Below, piece by piece: positions 8,979-17,616 of a stretch of DNA of 64,000 nt. Source of the DNA: Psychrobacter coccoides (GTDB lineage: Bacteria > Pseudomonadota > Gammaproteobacteria > Pseudomonadales > Moraxellaceae). The notes under the pieces are model-generated. The model did no database searches. It was not told the DNA's origin and worked only from the letters and a program-made list of their open reading frames with translations. Position 1 is the first letter of the stretch, and the number at the start of each line of letters is the position of its first letter. Made by a program: the position numbers and the translations under genes. The DNA lies in the NCBI RefSeq assembly GCF_017498085.1, contig NZ_JAGBKM010000005.1:62001-126000 (forward strand). The letters are read 5' to 3'.

Positions 8979-9779
8979 ATGACGACGTTATCTACTTTAA
9001 ATAAGTTTAAAAAAGAAGGCACTAAGTTTACTTGTTTGACTTGTTATGATGCGATGTTTGCACGGATGATGGACAAGGCGCAGATTGATACCATCTTGAT
9101 CGGTGACAGTCTGGGCATGGTGGTACAAGGGCATGACTCGACCTTGCCCGTGACCGTCGATGACATGGCGTATCACACGGCCAATATTGCCCGTAGTAAC
9201 GACAGCGCCCTGATTTTGGCAGACCTGCCATTTATGAGCTATGTCACCTTACCAGAAGCCGTGGCCAACAGTCGCAAACTGATGCAAGCCGGTGCGCATG
9301 TGATCAAGATAGAAGGCGGTAGCGAGCTGTGTGACCTGGTCACGACGCTCGCCCAAGCGGGTACGCCTACGTGCGTTCACCTCGGTCTGACCCCGCAGCT
9401 GGTCAACGTGTTTGGCGGCTATAAGATTCAAGGCCGAGGGGATGCGGCGGCGGACAAGCTGCTTGCTGATGCCAAGGCCGTCGTCGAAGCTGGTGCGGCA
9501 CTACTGGTATTAGAGTGTGTGCCCGCTGAGCTGGCCAAAACCATCACCGAGTCAGTGGCCGTGCCGGTGATTGGCATTGGTGCTGGTGCTGATACCGACG
9601 GTCAGGTACTGGTGATGCATGACATGCTGGGCATGGCACATGGGCGGGTGCCTCGCTTTGTCCATGACTTTTTGACCGATGAGCGCAATACTGCCGGCAG
9701 TATTGAGGGTGCTTTTGCCCTGTATCAGCAGTCCGTGCGTGCAGGCAGCTTTCCGAGTGAGCAGCATCAATTTAGCTAG
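8979..9779 (+). CDS. panB: 3-methyl-2-oxobutanoate hydroxymethyltransferase
   Basis: Makes ketopantoate from alpha-ketoisovalerate and methylene-tetrahydrofolate, the first committed step of pantothenate synthesis. At 266 residues it is full length. Motifs: LTCYDAMFARMMD, IGDSLGMVVQGHDSTLPVT (Mg2+-binding Asp), ADLPFMSY, VIKIEGG, the active-site stretch LVLECVPAELA, and IGIGAGADTDGQVLVMHDM. The ribosome site GAGGGTGAT precedes the ATG. panC follows 46 bases later; both are probably one transcript. Confidence 0.97.
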   Translation: MTTLSTLNKFKKEGTKFTCLTCYDAMFARMMDKAQIDTILIGDSLGMVVQGHDSTLPVTVDDMAYHTANIARSNDSALILADLPFMSYVTLPEAVANSRKLMQAGAHVIKIEGGSELCDLVTTLAQAGTPTCVHLGLTPQLVNVFGGYKIQGRGDAAADKLLADAKAVVEAGAALLVLECVPAELAKTITESVAVPVIGIGAGADTDGQVLVMHDMLGMAHGRVPRFVHDFLTDERNTAGSIEGAFALYQQSVRAGSFPSEQHQFS

Positions 9780-9825
9780 TTTTATGTGATTTGTTTTACG
9801 ATTTAAAATAGAAGAAAGTGACATC

Positions 9826-10698
9826 ATGCCGACCATTCATCATCATATTACTGAGTTACAAGCCACGCTAAAACCGCTGCGCAGCGAGCAACGCATTGCG
9901 TTGGTGCCGACGATGGGTAACCTACACGCTGGTCATCTTGAGCTGGTCAAGATAGCCAAGCAACACGCTGATATCGTGGTGGTGAGTGTCTTTGTCAATC
10001 CTACTCAGTTTGGTGCCGGTGAAGACTTCGACAGTTATCCACGCACGCTAGAGGATGACGTGAGCAAGTTGGCCACTGTGGCTGCCGACTATGTGTTTGC
10101 GCCCAGTATCGAGGAGATGTATCCGGTATTGCCACCAGACACAAGGGTGCTCGCTGGCGCTATCAGTACTCAGCTGTGTGGCCAGTCACGGCCGGGTCAT
10201 TTTGATGGTGTGGGGATTGTGGTCTCTAAGCTGTTTAATATAGTGCAGCCTGATGTGGCCGTCTTTGGCCAAAAAGACTATCAGCAGCTGGCCATTATCA
10301 AGCAGCTTGTCCGTGATTTAAGCTATCCGATTCAGATCGTTGCGGCGCCTATCGTTCGTGCTACGGATGGCCTAGCGCTTTCTTCACGCAATCAGTACTT
10401 AACGACCTCTGAGCGCCAAACAGCACCGGTCCTGCATCAGGAGCTACAGCGTTTGGCGCAGCAGATGAGCAGCGGGTTAGAGGATCAAAAACAGCTGGCC
10501 TCATTACTGGCTGAGACCAGGGCACACCTCACCACCGCCGGCTTTGATATCGACTATCTGCAAGTAAAAACAGAGGCGTTACAGGCACTGACTGATGGGC
10601 AAAGTCTCAGAGACAATACGCAAAATCTAGTCATCTTGGTGGCGGCCTGGCTTGGACGGGCACGGCTGTTAGATAACCAAGTGGTCATTTTTGAATAA
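9826..10698 (+). CDS. panC: Pantothenate synthetase
   Basis: Ligates pantoate and beta-alanine with ATP. It has 290 residues and the nucleotidyltransferase-fold motifs VPTMGNLHAGHLELV (HxGH), VSVFVNPTQFG, CGQSRPGHFDGVGIVVSKLFN, VFGQKDYQQL and LSSRNQYL. The start is preceded by AGAAAG and stands 46 bases behind panB, the usual pairing. rapZ begins 54 bases downstream and may be co-transcribed. Confidence 0.97.
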   Translation: MPTIHHHITELQATLKPLRSEQRIALVPTMGNLHAGHLELVKIAKQHADIVVVSVFVNPTQFGAGEDFDSYPRTLEDDVSKLATVAADYVFAPSIEEMYPVLPPDTRVLAGAISTQLCGQSRPGHFDGVGIVVSKLFNIVQPDVAVFGQKDYQQLAIIKQLVRDLSYPIQIVAAPIVRATDGLALSSRNQYLTTSERQTAPVLHQELQRLAQQMSSGLEDQKQLASLLAETRAHLTTAGFDIDYLQVKTEALQALTDGQSLRDNTQNLVILVAAWLGRARLLDNQVVIFE

Positions 10699-10752
10699 CA
10701 CGCTCAACACACTCTAAGTAAAAGTCACTGCAACAACCTAGGATGGTCAATC

Positions 10753-11703
10753 ATGAAAGCGGCAGGTACGCAGCAACCACAGTCAGAGACAGACAAAGCC
10801 GACAGCCTAAGTATCTTAGTGGTATCCGGGCGCTCAGGCTCAGGCAAGACCTCAGTACTCAATATCTTAGAGGATTTGGGATATTACTCGATAGACAACT
10901 TGCCTTTATCCTTGGTTCCCAATGCGGCTCATAAGCTGGTCGCTGAAAGTAATATTCGCCGTATCGCCTTAGGGGTTGATATTCGTACACCACGAGCCGA
11001 CCTGTCTAACTTTGTCACGATTTATAGCACGTTAAAGCAAACCTATGGCGCACAAGCGCTAAAGATTGTCTATGTGACGGCGCAAGAGAGCACCTTGGTC
11101 GCACGCTTTAATGCCACCCGCCGTGTCCATCCGCTGATGGCGCAAGATGCCGATAGCGACATTGCCAAGCACAGTGTCTCCAATCTGCCTGCGGCGATCA
11201 AAAAAGAAGTTGAGCTGTTAGAACCCATTGCCAGCCACGCTGATATAAAAATTGACACCAGCAATCTAAACATTCATCAGCTAAAAGACACGCTGCGTGA
11301 GCACGTAGGGATGGACAATCAAATCGTCATCAACATCCTGTCTTTTGGCTTTAAATATGGCAGTCCTATCGATGCCGACTTTATATTTGATGTGAGGATT
11401 TTGCCCAACCCGCATTGGAACCCTGAGCTGCGTGCCTCCACAGGTCTGGACTCCGAAGTTGGTGAGTTCTTCGCTGATTATCCGGAAGTGGCAGAGATGA
11501 CCGATGATATCGCTCGGTTTTTATCACGTTGGCTGCCAGAGTTTTTGCACAACAACCGTCATACTGTGACGGTAGCGATAGGCTGCACCGGCGGCAAACA
11601 CCGCTCAGTATTTATTACGGATAGCCTGTACCACCGACTGGCCAACAGTATGCCGCCAGGCCTAAAAGTAGTGGCCAAACACCGTGAAAAGCGGCGCTGG
11701 TAG
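10753..11703 (+). CDS. rapZ: RNase adapter protein RapZ (YvcJ family)
   Basis: P-loop protein. In enterobacteria it senses glucosamine 6-phosphate and delivers the sRNA GlmZ to RNase E; elsewhere the role is less clear. Its 316 residues include Walker A VSGRSGSGKTSVLN near residue 27, DNLPLSLVP, VDIRTPR, the Walker B-like KIVYVTAQE, and the C-terminal IGCTGGKHRSVFITD. The first ~20 residues are polar and not conserved, so translation may begin further in, but the ATG at 10753 is the first usable one. It lies behind panC rather than in the rpoN cluster typical of enterobacteria. No glmZ-like RNA was recognised here. Confidence 0.93.
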   Translation: MKAAGTQQPQSETDKADSLSILVVSGRSGSGKTSVLNILEDLGYYSIDNLPLSLVPNAAHKLVAESNIRRIALGVDIRTPRADLSNFVTIYSTLKQTYGAQALKIVYVTAQESTLVARFNATRRVHPLMAQDADSDIAKHSVSNLPAAIKKEVELLEPIASHADIKIDTSNLNIHQLKDTLREHVGMDNQIVINILSFGFKYGSPIDADFIFDVRILPNPHWNPELRASTGLDSEVGEFFADYPEVAEMTDDIARFLSRWLPEFLHNNRHTVTVAIGCTGGKHRSVFITDSLYHRLANSMPPGLKVVAKHREKRRW

Positions 11704-11826
11704 CATATTAGCGTGATGGTACTGTGATGTAAGTAGGCAATACGCATGAAAAATTTATACCAGTAGCACACGGGCCTAGCTGTATTCTTTTTATTTAGCA
11801 TTAACTATATTATTGGGAAAGTTTGT

Positions 11827-12339
11827 ATGATTGATTGGTCAGAGCAGGATATGCGTGTGTCACGCACCGAACTAAAAAAGGCCCACGAGCGCTTGCAGCA
11901 GTTGTCGATACCGTTGGCGGGCTTGTCAAAAAAGCAGCTCAAAAAACTGCCAGCCAGTGACTATTTTATGGCAGAGTTGATGGCGCTTGCTGATATCACC
12001 AACGCCAATGCTCGTAATCGACAGACCAAGCGGGTCGGTAAACTGATCGGTGAAGAAGATCGTCATGCGCTAGTCAAGGCGCTGTTTGATGCGCAATTTC
12101 CCAACGAGCAGATCGTCAAAATAGAAGGCTGGTATGATAGGCTCAATATTAATGATGAGGGCACGCTCAAGCAGTTTGTAAAACAATACAAGGCTGCCGA
12201 ACGTCATAGCCTATATCAGCTACTACTATGGATTGAGTACGCTAAGCATATACAAGACGATGAGCTGTTAGCAGAGTCAGAAGAAGATCTGGCCAGTTAC
12301 ATCCGAGAAGTGGCGATACTCTCGCAGCTGAAGAAATGA
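11827..12339 (+). CDS. darP: Ribosome-associated protein DarP/YjgA (DUF615)
   Basis: A 170-residue, highly charged helical protein matching DarP (YjgA), which binds maturing 50S subunits. Matching features: SRTELKKAHERLQQL, LPASDYFMAELMAL, the basic helix RNRQTKRVGKLIGEED, and FVKQYKAAERHSLYQLL. Its length fits the family. TGGGAAAGTTTGT precedes the ATG. It is followed by a strong hairpin at 12457-12493 that separates it from the convergent dsbA. Confidence 0.92.
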   Translation: MIDWSEQDMRVSRTELKKAHERLQQLSIPLAGLSKKQLKKLPASDYFMAELMALADITNANARNRQTKRVGKLIGEEDRHALVKALFDAQFPNEQIVKIEGWYDRLNINDEGTLKQFVKQYKAAERHSLYQLLLWIEYAKHIQDDELLAESEEDLASYIREVAILSQLKK

Positions 12340-12456
12340 CGCTATCGTTAATACATTTTAAAAATGACATGGCGTTACTGGGATGCTGTCTTAACCTACA
12401 GTTGCACAGCATCGAACGGATACAGCACAAGTATGGCTTAACGCTAAAAAAACACC

Positions 12457-12493
12457 AAAAAAAAGGTCAATCAGTGTCTGATTGACCTTTTTT
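12457..12493. terminator. Bidirectional rho-independent terminator (darP / dsbA)
   Basis: Perfect 10-bp stem ggtcaatcag / ctgattgacc with a 3-base loop, flanked by an A run on the left and a T run on the right. It can stop transcription from both sides and lies between convergent darP and dsbA. Confidence 0.9.
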
Positions 12494-12511
12494 AACCAGC
12501 GTCTGGTAGGA

Positions 12512-13132
12512 CTAGTTTTTTTCAGTACGGGCTTTATCGACCAAGTAATCGACTACTTTAGGTACTTTAGCACTTTCACCCGTCACCACATACTTACCAT
12601 CTACCACCACAGCAGGGACGCCTGAGAGCTGATAACGTTTTGCGCCTGCTTGTGAGCGCCCAACCTTAGTACCCACTGCAAATGAGTTATACAAGCTATT
12701 AAATTTCTTTTTGTCAACGCCCTTTGAAGCATACCAGTTGGCCAGTGACGCTTGATCAAACAGCTGTTTGCCGTCTTTATGGATGGCATCAAACAAGGCA
12801 TCGTGGGTTTGTTTTTCATAGCCTAAGAGCTGAGCGGCATAAAAACCACGGGCGCTGGCTTCCCATACTGGGTTAAGTGCGGCTGGGGTTTTAAAAAACG
12901 CCACATCTTTATCTTTGGTTTTGGCCCATTTTTGCATATGTGGATTTAGTGAGTAGCAATGCGGGCAGCCATACCAAAAAAATTCACGAACAATAATAGC
13001 GTCGCCGCTGATGTTCTCTGGGTTTTCGAGGACACGATAGTCTTTTCCAGCGACATAATCGGCCGCTTGGGCGCCCATGTTGGCCAGTCCAATAGCCATA
13101 GCCAAGCCAGTCAAAGTGATGACACGTTTCAT
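12512..13132 (-). CDS. dsbA: Thiol:disulfide interchange protein DsbA
   Basis: Periplasmic oxidase that introduces disulfide bonds into secreted proteins. A signal peptide is visible (MKRVITLTGLAMAIGL..., cleavage likely after AQA), then the thioredoxin fold with active site C56-P-H-C59 in FFWYGCPHCYS and the cis-proline loop SGVPAVVVDG. The start at 13132 was chosen over one 12 codons upstream because AAGGA sits just before it and the signal peptide then begins with MKR. It has 206 residues, typical for DsbA. No dsbB is nearby. Confidence 0.95.
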   Translation of the reverse strand: MKRVITLTGLAMAIGLANMGAQAADYVAGKDYRVLENPENISGDAIIVREFFWYGCPHCYSLNPHMQKWAKTKDKDVAFFKTPAALNPVWEASARGFYAAQLLGYEKQTHDALFDAIHKDGKQLFDQASLANWYASKGVDKKKFNSLYNSFAVGTKVGRSQAGAKRYQLSGVPAVVVDGKYVVTGESAKVPKVVDYLVDKARTEKN

Positions 13133-13425
13133 ATCTTTTCCTTGGGAGTGAATATTTAAGGTTATCAAAATAAATATCGAAGCGATAAATGCTAAGGCAT
13201 TAAGCGTCTGTCTAACTTAGCAGAATGCGCCTATGATAACGTAAAAGCACGATACTTGTGAACCAGATTCTTACGCAAGCGTTGTAAAGCGGTGAGGCTA
13301 TATTTAGGACATATTACTTATCAGTTCACAAGATCAGTCATAAATGCTCACGATGTCGTCACGGCAATTCTCTGCTACCCATGTTAATATTGGACTGATA
13401 AAACAATATGACAAAGAGGCACGCT

Positions 13426-14241
13426 ATGAGCGCTACCGTATCTTCTCAATCTACTCAGCTGGATCCTGACATGAAGACGACCATTAATGTGGACCTAAGT
13501 GAAGTCGACAAATTTAATAAGCTTGCCAGTGAATGGTGGGACAAAACAGGTGCCTTTGCGACCTTACATCATATCAATCCACTGCGCCTAAACTGGGTTG
13601 AAGAAAACATCAAACGTGGCTATAACAGCAGTGCTCAGGATGCTGACCATACTGCCGAGTCAGGACTTGCGGGCAAAAAGGTGCTGGATGTGGGCTGTGG
13701 CGGCGGTATATTGGCTGAGTCGATGGCACGCCGCGGTGCTGACGTGACGGGTATTGACTTGGGAGATGAGAACCTGAAGGCGGCGAGCCTGCATGCAGAG
13801 CAAAGCGGCTTAAGTGATACTTTGCGCTATCAAAACATCCCGGTGGAGGACTTAGCCCAAGCGCAAGCAGGGCAGTTCGATGTGGTGACCTGTATGGAGA
13901 TGCTAGAGCATGTGCCAGACCCAAGTGCCATCGTACAGGCTTGCTTTGACTTACTGGCGCCAGGGGGTGTCTGTGTGCTCTCTACCATCAACCGCAATCC
14001 AAAGTCATATTTGTTTGCCATTATCGGGGCTGAGTATGTGCTAGGCCTACTCGATCGTGGCACTCACGACTATGACAAGTTTATCACGCCAGCAGAGCTT
14101 GATAAGATGGCAATGCGTGCCGGATTTACCCGTCAAGATATCATTGGCCTGCATTATAACCCGATCACCAAGCGCTATTGGTTGGCACAAAATGTCGACG
14201 TGAACTATCTGATGGCGGTCCAAAAACCACTGGATGCATAA
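13426..14241 (+). CDS. ubiG: Ubiquinone biosynthesis O-methyltransferase
   Basis: SAM-dependent enzyme for both O-methylations of ubiquinone synthesis. Motifs: EVDKFNKLASEWWD at the N-terminus, HHINPLRLNWV, SAM motif I VLDVGCGGGILAESMA, VTGIDLGDENLKAA, VTCMEMLEHVPDP, and a C-terminal region with NRNPKSYLFAIIGAEYVL. The start at 13426 was chosen because AGAGG lies 6 bases upstream; an in-frame ATG at 13408 has nothing comparable. It heads a ubiG-mupP-yciK group as in Pseudomonas. Confidence 0.95.
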   Translation: MSATVSSQSTQLDPDMKTTINVDLSEVDKFNKLASEWWDKTGAFATLHHINPLRLNWVEENIKRGYNSSAQDADHTAESGLAGKKVLDVGCGGGILAESMARRGADVTGIDLGDENLKAASLHAEQSGLSDTLRYQNIPVEDLAQAQAGQFDVVTCMEMLEHVPDPSAIVQACFDLLAPGGVCVLSTINRNPKSYLFAIIGAEYVLGLLDRGTHDYDKFITPAELDKMAMRAGFTRQDIIGLHYNPITKRYWLAQNVDVNYLMAVQKPLDA

Positions 14242-14279
14242 AGTCTTTAACCTAAGTATTTAAAATAAGAGCATGTGAT

Positions 14280-14990
14280 ATGAGTCGATTTGTAAAAGCT
14301 GTTTTGTTTGACCTTGATGGCACGCTTATCGATACGGCAGCAGATTTTGTACGTATCATCAGTAAAATGAGCACGCAAAATGATTGGCAAGCGCCGCCAG
14401 CGGCAGCCATTCGAGAGCAAGTCTCTGCAGGTGCCTCAGCGATGGTTAAGCTGATGCTAGACCATAATGATCACTCAAACGTCAGTGAAGATGAGCTGTT
14501 GCAGTTTCGCCAACAGTTTTTGGATGATTATGAGGCCGATATCTGTGTCGATAGCTGCTTGTTTGAAGCGCTTGATGAGGTATTGTTAGCCCTTGAAGAC
14601 CAAGGTGTGCCTTGGGGCATCGTCACCAATAAACCCCGCTATCTCTCTGAGCAGCTGCTGACAGCGATGCAGCTGCATGAGCGCTGTTCAGTACTGGTCT
14701 GTCCTGATGACGTCTCGCGCAATAAGCCCGACCCAGAGCCTATGTATATGGCGTTAGAAAAGCTTGCGATACCTCGTGGCGCTGCTGGTAGTGTCATCTA
14801 TATCGGTGACCATGTGCGTGATATCGATGCGGGTAATGCCGCCGGAATGCTGACGATTTTAGCCGCTTATGGCTATATACCGCCAGAGGATCAGGATAAG
14901 TTAGCGCATTTTGGCGCAGATTATATCGTTGAGACGCCCAAACAGCTCAATAAGCTGCTGTTGTCTGCAGGCAAGTTTGAATATCTGTAG
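14280..14990 (+). CDS. mupP: HAD phosphatase, probably MurNAc-6-phosphate phosphatase MupP
   Basis: HAD-superfamily hydrolase of 236 residues: LFDLDGTLIDTAADF (nucleophile Asp, motif I), GIVTNKPR (motif II), a Lys in SRNKPDPEPM (motif III) and YIGDHVRDIDAGNAAGM (motif IV). By sequence alone it would be called phosphoglycolate phosphatase (Gph). In Pseudomonas the gene in the identical ubiG-X-yciK position is mupP, whose product dephosphorylates N-acetylmuramate 6-phosphate in cell-wall recycling; that assignment is preferred here on context. Substrate cannot be read from the sequence. It is separated from yciK by a MITE-like element. Confidence 0.75.
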   Translation: MSRFVKAVLFDLDGTLIDTAADFVRIISKMSTQNDWQAPPAAAIREQVSAGASAMVKLMLDHNDHSNVSEDELLQFRQQFLDDYEADICVDSCLFEALDEVLLALEDQGVPWGIVTNKPRYLSEQLLTAMQLHERCSVLVCPDDVSRNKPDPEPMYMALEKLAIPRGAAGSVIYIGDHVRDIDAGNAAGMLTILAAYGYIPPEDQDKLAHFGADYIVETPKQLNKLLLSAGKFEYL

Positions 14991-15014
14991 AGATTAGAGG
15001 CACAACAAACCCTA

Positions 15015-15183
15015 GGGCGTGTCCTCATTTTGAAAATGATGATAAAAATGAGATAAATTGAAGTCAAACAAGGAAAATAACGCAGATAATATCGGGATAT
15101 TAACCAGTTATTTGACGCCGTTTGGCAAAATTTAGCCATTTTTAGTCCATTTAGATGCAATCGTTCAGATTGAGGACACGCCC
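15015..15183. mobile_element. MITE-like element, copy 1 (169 bp)
   Basis: Perfect 13-bp terminal inverted repeats, gggcgtgtcctca at 15015-15027 and tgaggacacgccc at 15171-15183, flanked on both sides by TA (15013-15014 and 15184-15185). There is no coding capacity. A central hairpin, taatat-cggg-atatta, is present. The whole unit matches 37674-37843 in reverse orientation with scattered substitutions, well over 80% identity by eye. It lies between mupP and yciK. The TA flanks suggest a TA-targeting transposase supplied elsewhere (inference). Confidence 0.85.
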
Positions 15184-15241
15184 TAATCATTAACCAAGCC
15201 TTTATTAACAAGCATTTATTAATTAAGTAGTGAGTAACATC

Positions 15242-16066
15242 ATGAGTGACCATGCCAAGCAGGATTCTAATCAACCCGTTTCATCTGCGCCCAGTCAAGC
15301 TTTAAACCATGAAGCCATTCGTCATTATGCGCCCTCTGAGGACTGTCTAGCAGGCAAGACCATCTTAGTGACCGGTGCCGGCGCTGGTATTGGGCGCATA
15401 GCCGCTTTAACTTATGCTCGCTATGGGGCTACCGTGCTATTGCTTGGCCGTACGAGCAGTAAGCTTGAACAAGTCTATGATGAGATTGAGCGTGCAGGCG
15501 GGCCGCAGCCAGCGATACTGCCTATGGACTTAGAGCATGCACCCTATGATGAGATGCAGCAGCTGCACAATCTAATCTATAAAGAGTTTGGTCATCTCGA
15601 TGGGATACTGCATAATGCTGGGATCTTAGGAGATCTGACCCCGCTTGAGATGTATGATGTCACTACCTTTACCAAAGTCATGCATGTCAATGCCACAGCG
15701 ACCTTTATGCTCACTCAAGCCCTGCTGCCACTGCTGAAAGCGGCCGATCATGGCTCGATTGTGTTTACCTCAAGCTCAGTCGGCACCCATCCCCGTGCGT
15801 TTTGGGGGGCGTATGCGTTGTCAAAGCAAGCCGTAGAAGGTATGAGCGATATCTTTACTCAAGAGACCCAAAATACGACCAGCTTACGTTTTAACTGTAT
15901 CAATCCTGGCGGCACTCGTACCAACATGCGTGCTCACGCCTTTCCGGGCGAAGACCCCATGAGCCTAAAGACCCCAGAGGACATTATGTCAGGCTATGTC
16001 TGTTTGATGAGTGATGACAGTATCAACGTGCGCGGGCAGGTTGTGGCATTACAGCCAAAAGACTAG
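15242..16066 (+). CDS. yciK: SDR-family oxidoreductase, YciK-like
   Basis: Short-chain dehydrogenase of 274 residues; the substrate is unknown. NAD(P)-binding VTGAGAGIGRIAALTYARYG, NAG motif LHNAGILG, catalytic Ser in FTSSSVGTH and YALSK (Tyr and Lys of the triad). The N-terminal ~35 residues are polar. The start is taken at ATG 15242; an in-frame GTG at 15230 is possible. The position behind ubiG-mupP matches Pseudomonas yciK. The 251-base gap to mupP is mostly the MITE-like element, so expression may have been uncoupled from ubiG-mupP. Confidence 0.88.
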   Translation: MSDHAKQDSNQPVSSAPSQALNHEAIRHYAPSEDCLAGKTILVTGAGAGIGRIAALTYARYGATVLLLGRTSSKLEQVYDEIERAGGPQPAILPMDLEHAPYDEMQQLHNLIYKEFGHLDGILHNAGILGDLTPLEMYDVTTFTKVMHVNATATFMLTQALLPLLKAADHGSIVFTSSSVGTHPRAFWGAYALSKQAVEGMSDIFTQETQNTTSLRFNCINPGGTRTNMRAHAFPGEDPMSLKTPEDIMSGYVCLMSDDSINVRGQVVALQPKD

Positions 16067-16186
16067 CTACTGTCAGTATCCTATTTGTCTGCTCAATACA
16101 GCTTTATGACCTATTGAAAGCAAGCACCGACAACCCCATCTAGTTGTTATTAAAGCATTTAATGATAAATAACAAAGGATAAGACT

Positions 16187-16453
16187 ATGGCAGGTGGTTG
16201 GGCAAGAGATGGCGCCGAACATGAGCAAATGGATGCGACCATCAATGATGCGCTGGATAGATTGAGACGTACGCTACCCTCAGGTGAGAGTGCTGAGTAT
16301 TGTGATGAATGCGGTGAGCCTATACCGCAAGCAAGGCGAGAAGCCATGCCAGGGGTGCAGCACTGCGTAGGCTGTCAAACAGAGCTAGAACAACAGACCA
16401 AGGCGACTGAGCTGTTTAATCGCCGTGGCAGTAAAGACAGTCAGTTGCGCTAA
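16187..16453 (+). CDS. ybiI: DksA/TraR-type C4 zinc-finger protein, YbiI-like
   Basis: An 88-residue protein nearly collinear with E. coli YbiI, including the ending NRRGSKDSQLR. The zinc finger is CDECGEPIPQARREAMPGV followed by HCVGC, giving two CxxC pairs. Such short DksA relatives lack the long coiled coil that enters the RNA polymerase secondary channel; their role is not established. AAAGGATAAGACT precedes the ATG. A strong terminator follows. Confidence 0.92.
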   Translation: MAGGWARDGAEHEQMDATINDALDRLRRTLPSGESAEYCDECGEPIPQARREAMPGVQHCVGCQTELEQQTKATELFNRRGSKDSQLR

Positions 16454-16492
16454 TAAATGCGTACGAGCGAATTATCTTAACCATAGATCGAT

Positions 16493-16524
16493 AAAAAAAC
16501 CCTGCACGTGTGCAGGGTTTTTTG
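16493..16524. terminator. Rho-independent terminator after ybiI
   Basis: Stem ccctgcac / gtgcaggg bounded by an A run and a T run. It serves ybiI on the plus strand and possibly the convergent ompR. Confidence 0.9.
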
Positions 16525-16558
16525 TGCTGTCATTTATATCAAATGACTGCTATATCAG

Positions 16559-17314
16559 CTATTCAGCGTCTTCTTCTGGCTCAGCTTCATCTGGTACGAA
16601 GACATAGCCCACGCCCCAGACCGTTTGGATATAACGTGCTTGCGAGGGGTTGTCTTCGATCAGACGGCGCAAGCGTGAGACTTGCACATCGATAGAGCGC
16701 TCCATCGCTCCCCACTCTCGGCCTCGAGCCAGATTCATCAGCTTATCACGAGTCAGTGGCTCACGAGGATGCTGTACCAGAGCTTTGAGGACAGAAAACT
16801 CGCCCGTCGTCAGGGTCACGACATTACCATCACGTTTGAGGGTGCGAGTGGACAAATCAAGCGTCCAAGGGCCGAACTCGACCACTTCGAGCTGATGACT
16901 TGGGGCACCGGGCAGCTCACGGTTTTGGCGACGTAGTACTGCTTTGATACGGGCCAGTAGCTCTTTTGGGTTAAATGGCTTGGGCAAATAGTCATCAGCG
17001 CCCGCCTCAAGACCTGCAATACGATCGGCGTCACCGCCTTTTGCTGTCAACATAATGATGGGGATGTCCCCTTTATCTTCACGTAGACGCTTGCAAATGC
17101 TGATACCATCCTCACCTGGTAGCATCAAATCTAATACCACCAAAGAAAACAGTTCACGTTGCATCAGCTTGTCCATTTGACTGGCATCATGCGCCGTACG
17201 CACGACAAAACCATCATCTTCTAGAAAGCGCTGCAGCAAAGAGCGTAAGCGTGCATCGTCATCAACGACTAAAATACGCTGGGTCATCATATCGGGGTTG
17301 GTATTATCAGTCAT
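16559..17314 (-). CDS. ompR: OmpR-family response regulator without adjacent kinase
   Basis: A 251-residue two-domain regulator. Receiver: ILVVDDDARLRSLLQRFL, phosphoacceptor Asp in VVLDLMLPGEDG, IIMLTAKG and a Lys in YLPKPFNPKELLARI. DNA-binding winged helix: LTTGEFSVLKALV, RSIDVQVSRLRRLIE and IQTVWGVGYVFVPD, the OmpR-type ending. The close match to OmpR predicts response to envelope or osmotic stress. The gene downstream on its own strand is not envZ: the next gene, ybiI, is on the opposite strand 105 bases away, so the kinase must be elsewhere or absent. The start at 17314 follows AAGGAAT. Confidence 0.9.
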   Translation of the reverse strand: MTDNTNPDMMTQRILVVDDDARLRSLLQRFLEDDGFVVRTAHDASQMDKLMQRELFSLVVLDLMLPGEDGISICKRLREDKGDIPIIMLTAKGGDADRIAGLEAGADDYLPKPFNPKELLARIKAVLRRQNRELPGAPSHQLEVVEFGPWTLDLSTRTLKRDGNVVTLTTGEFSVLKALVQHPREPLTRDKLMNLARGREWGAMERSIDVQVSRLRRLIEDNPSQARYIQTVWGVGYVFVPDEAEPEEDAE

Positions 17315-17616
17315 GCAGAATTCCTTGTAATAAACATTATTATTGTCAGAGATGCTTTACGTTATTTGGTTTATAAGCAATCATTTATATATATGAGGCA
17401 ATCACAACTTTTGTGCAATAGCTAAATGGTGGTCATTATTTATAATATTACTGCTTTAGTGTATAAGATTGCATCACTAATTGCATCACTGATAGGCATA
17501 AATGCTGTATGGGTTTGTTTAACATAGACATAGAATGACTGATATAAGGTGATTTGCGCCCCAAAAACCGTAATAAACAATGAAAATATAAAAAGGATTT
17601 TTATTCATGCAGCTTT
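17315..17616. other. ompR-tex divergent intergenic region
   Basis: AT-rich spacer upstream of both genes. It holds a 12-bp tandem direct repeat, attgcatcacta then attgcatcactg, at 17468-17491, a possible regulator site. No gene was seen. Confidence 0.5.

Noticed and set aside
13255-13332. Inverted cttgtgaac / gttcacaag pair between dsbA and ubiG
   Set aside because: Only 9 bases, 60 apart; could be chance in a region of this size.
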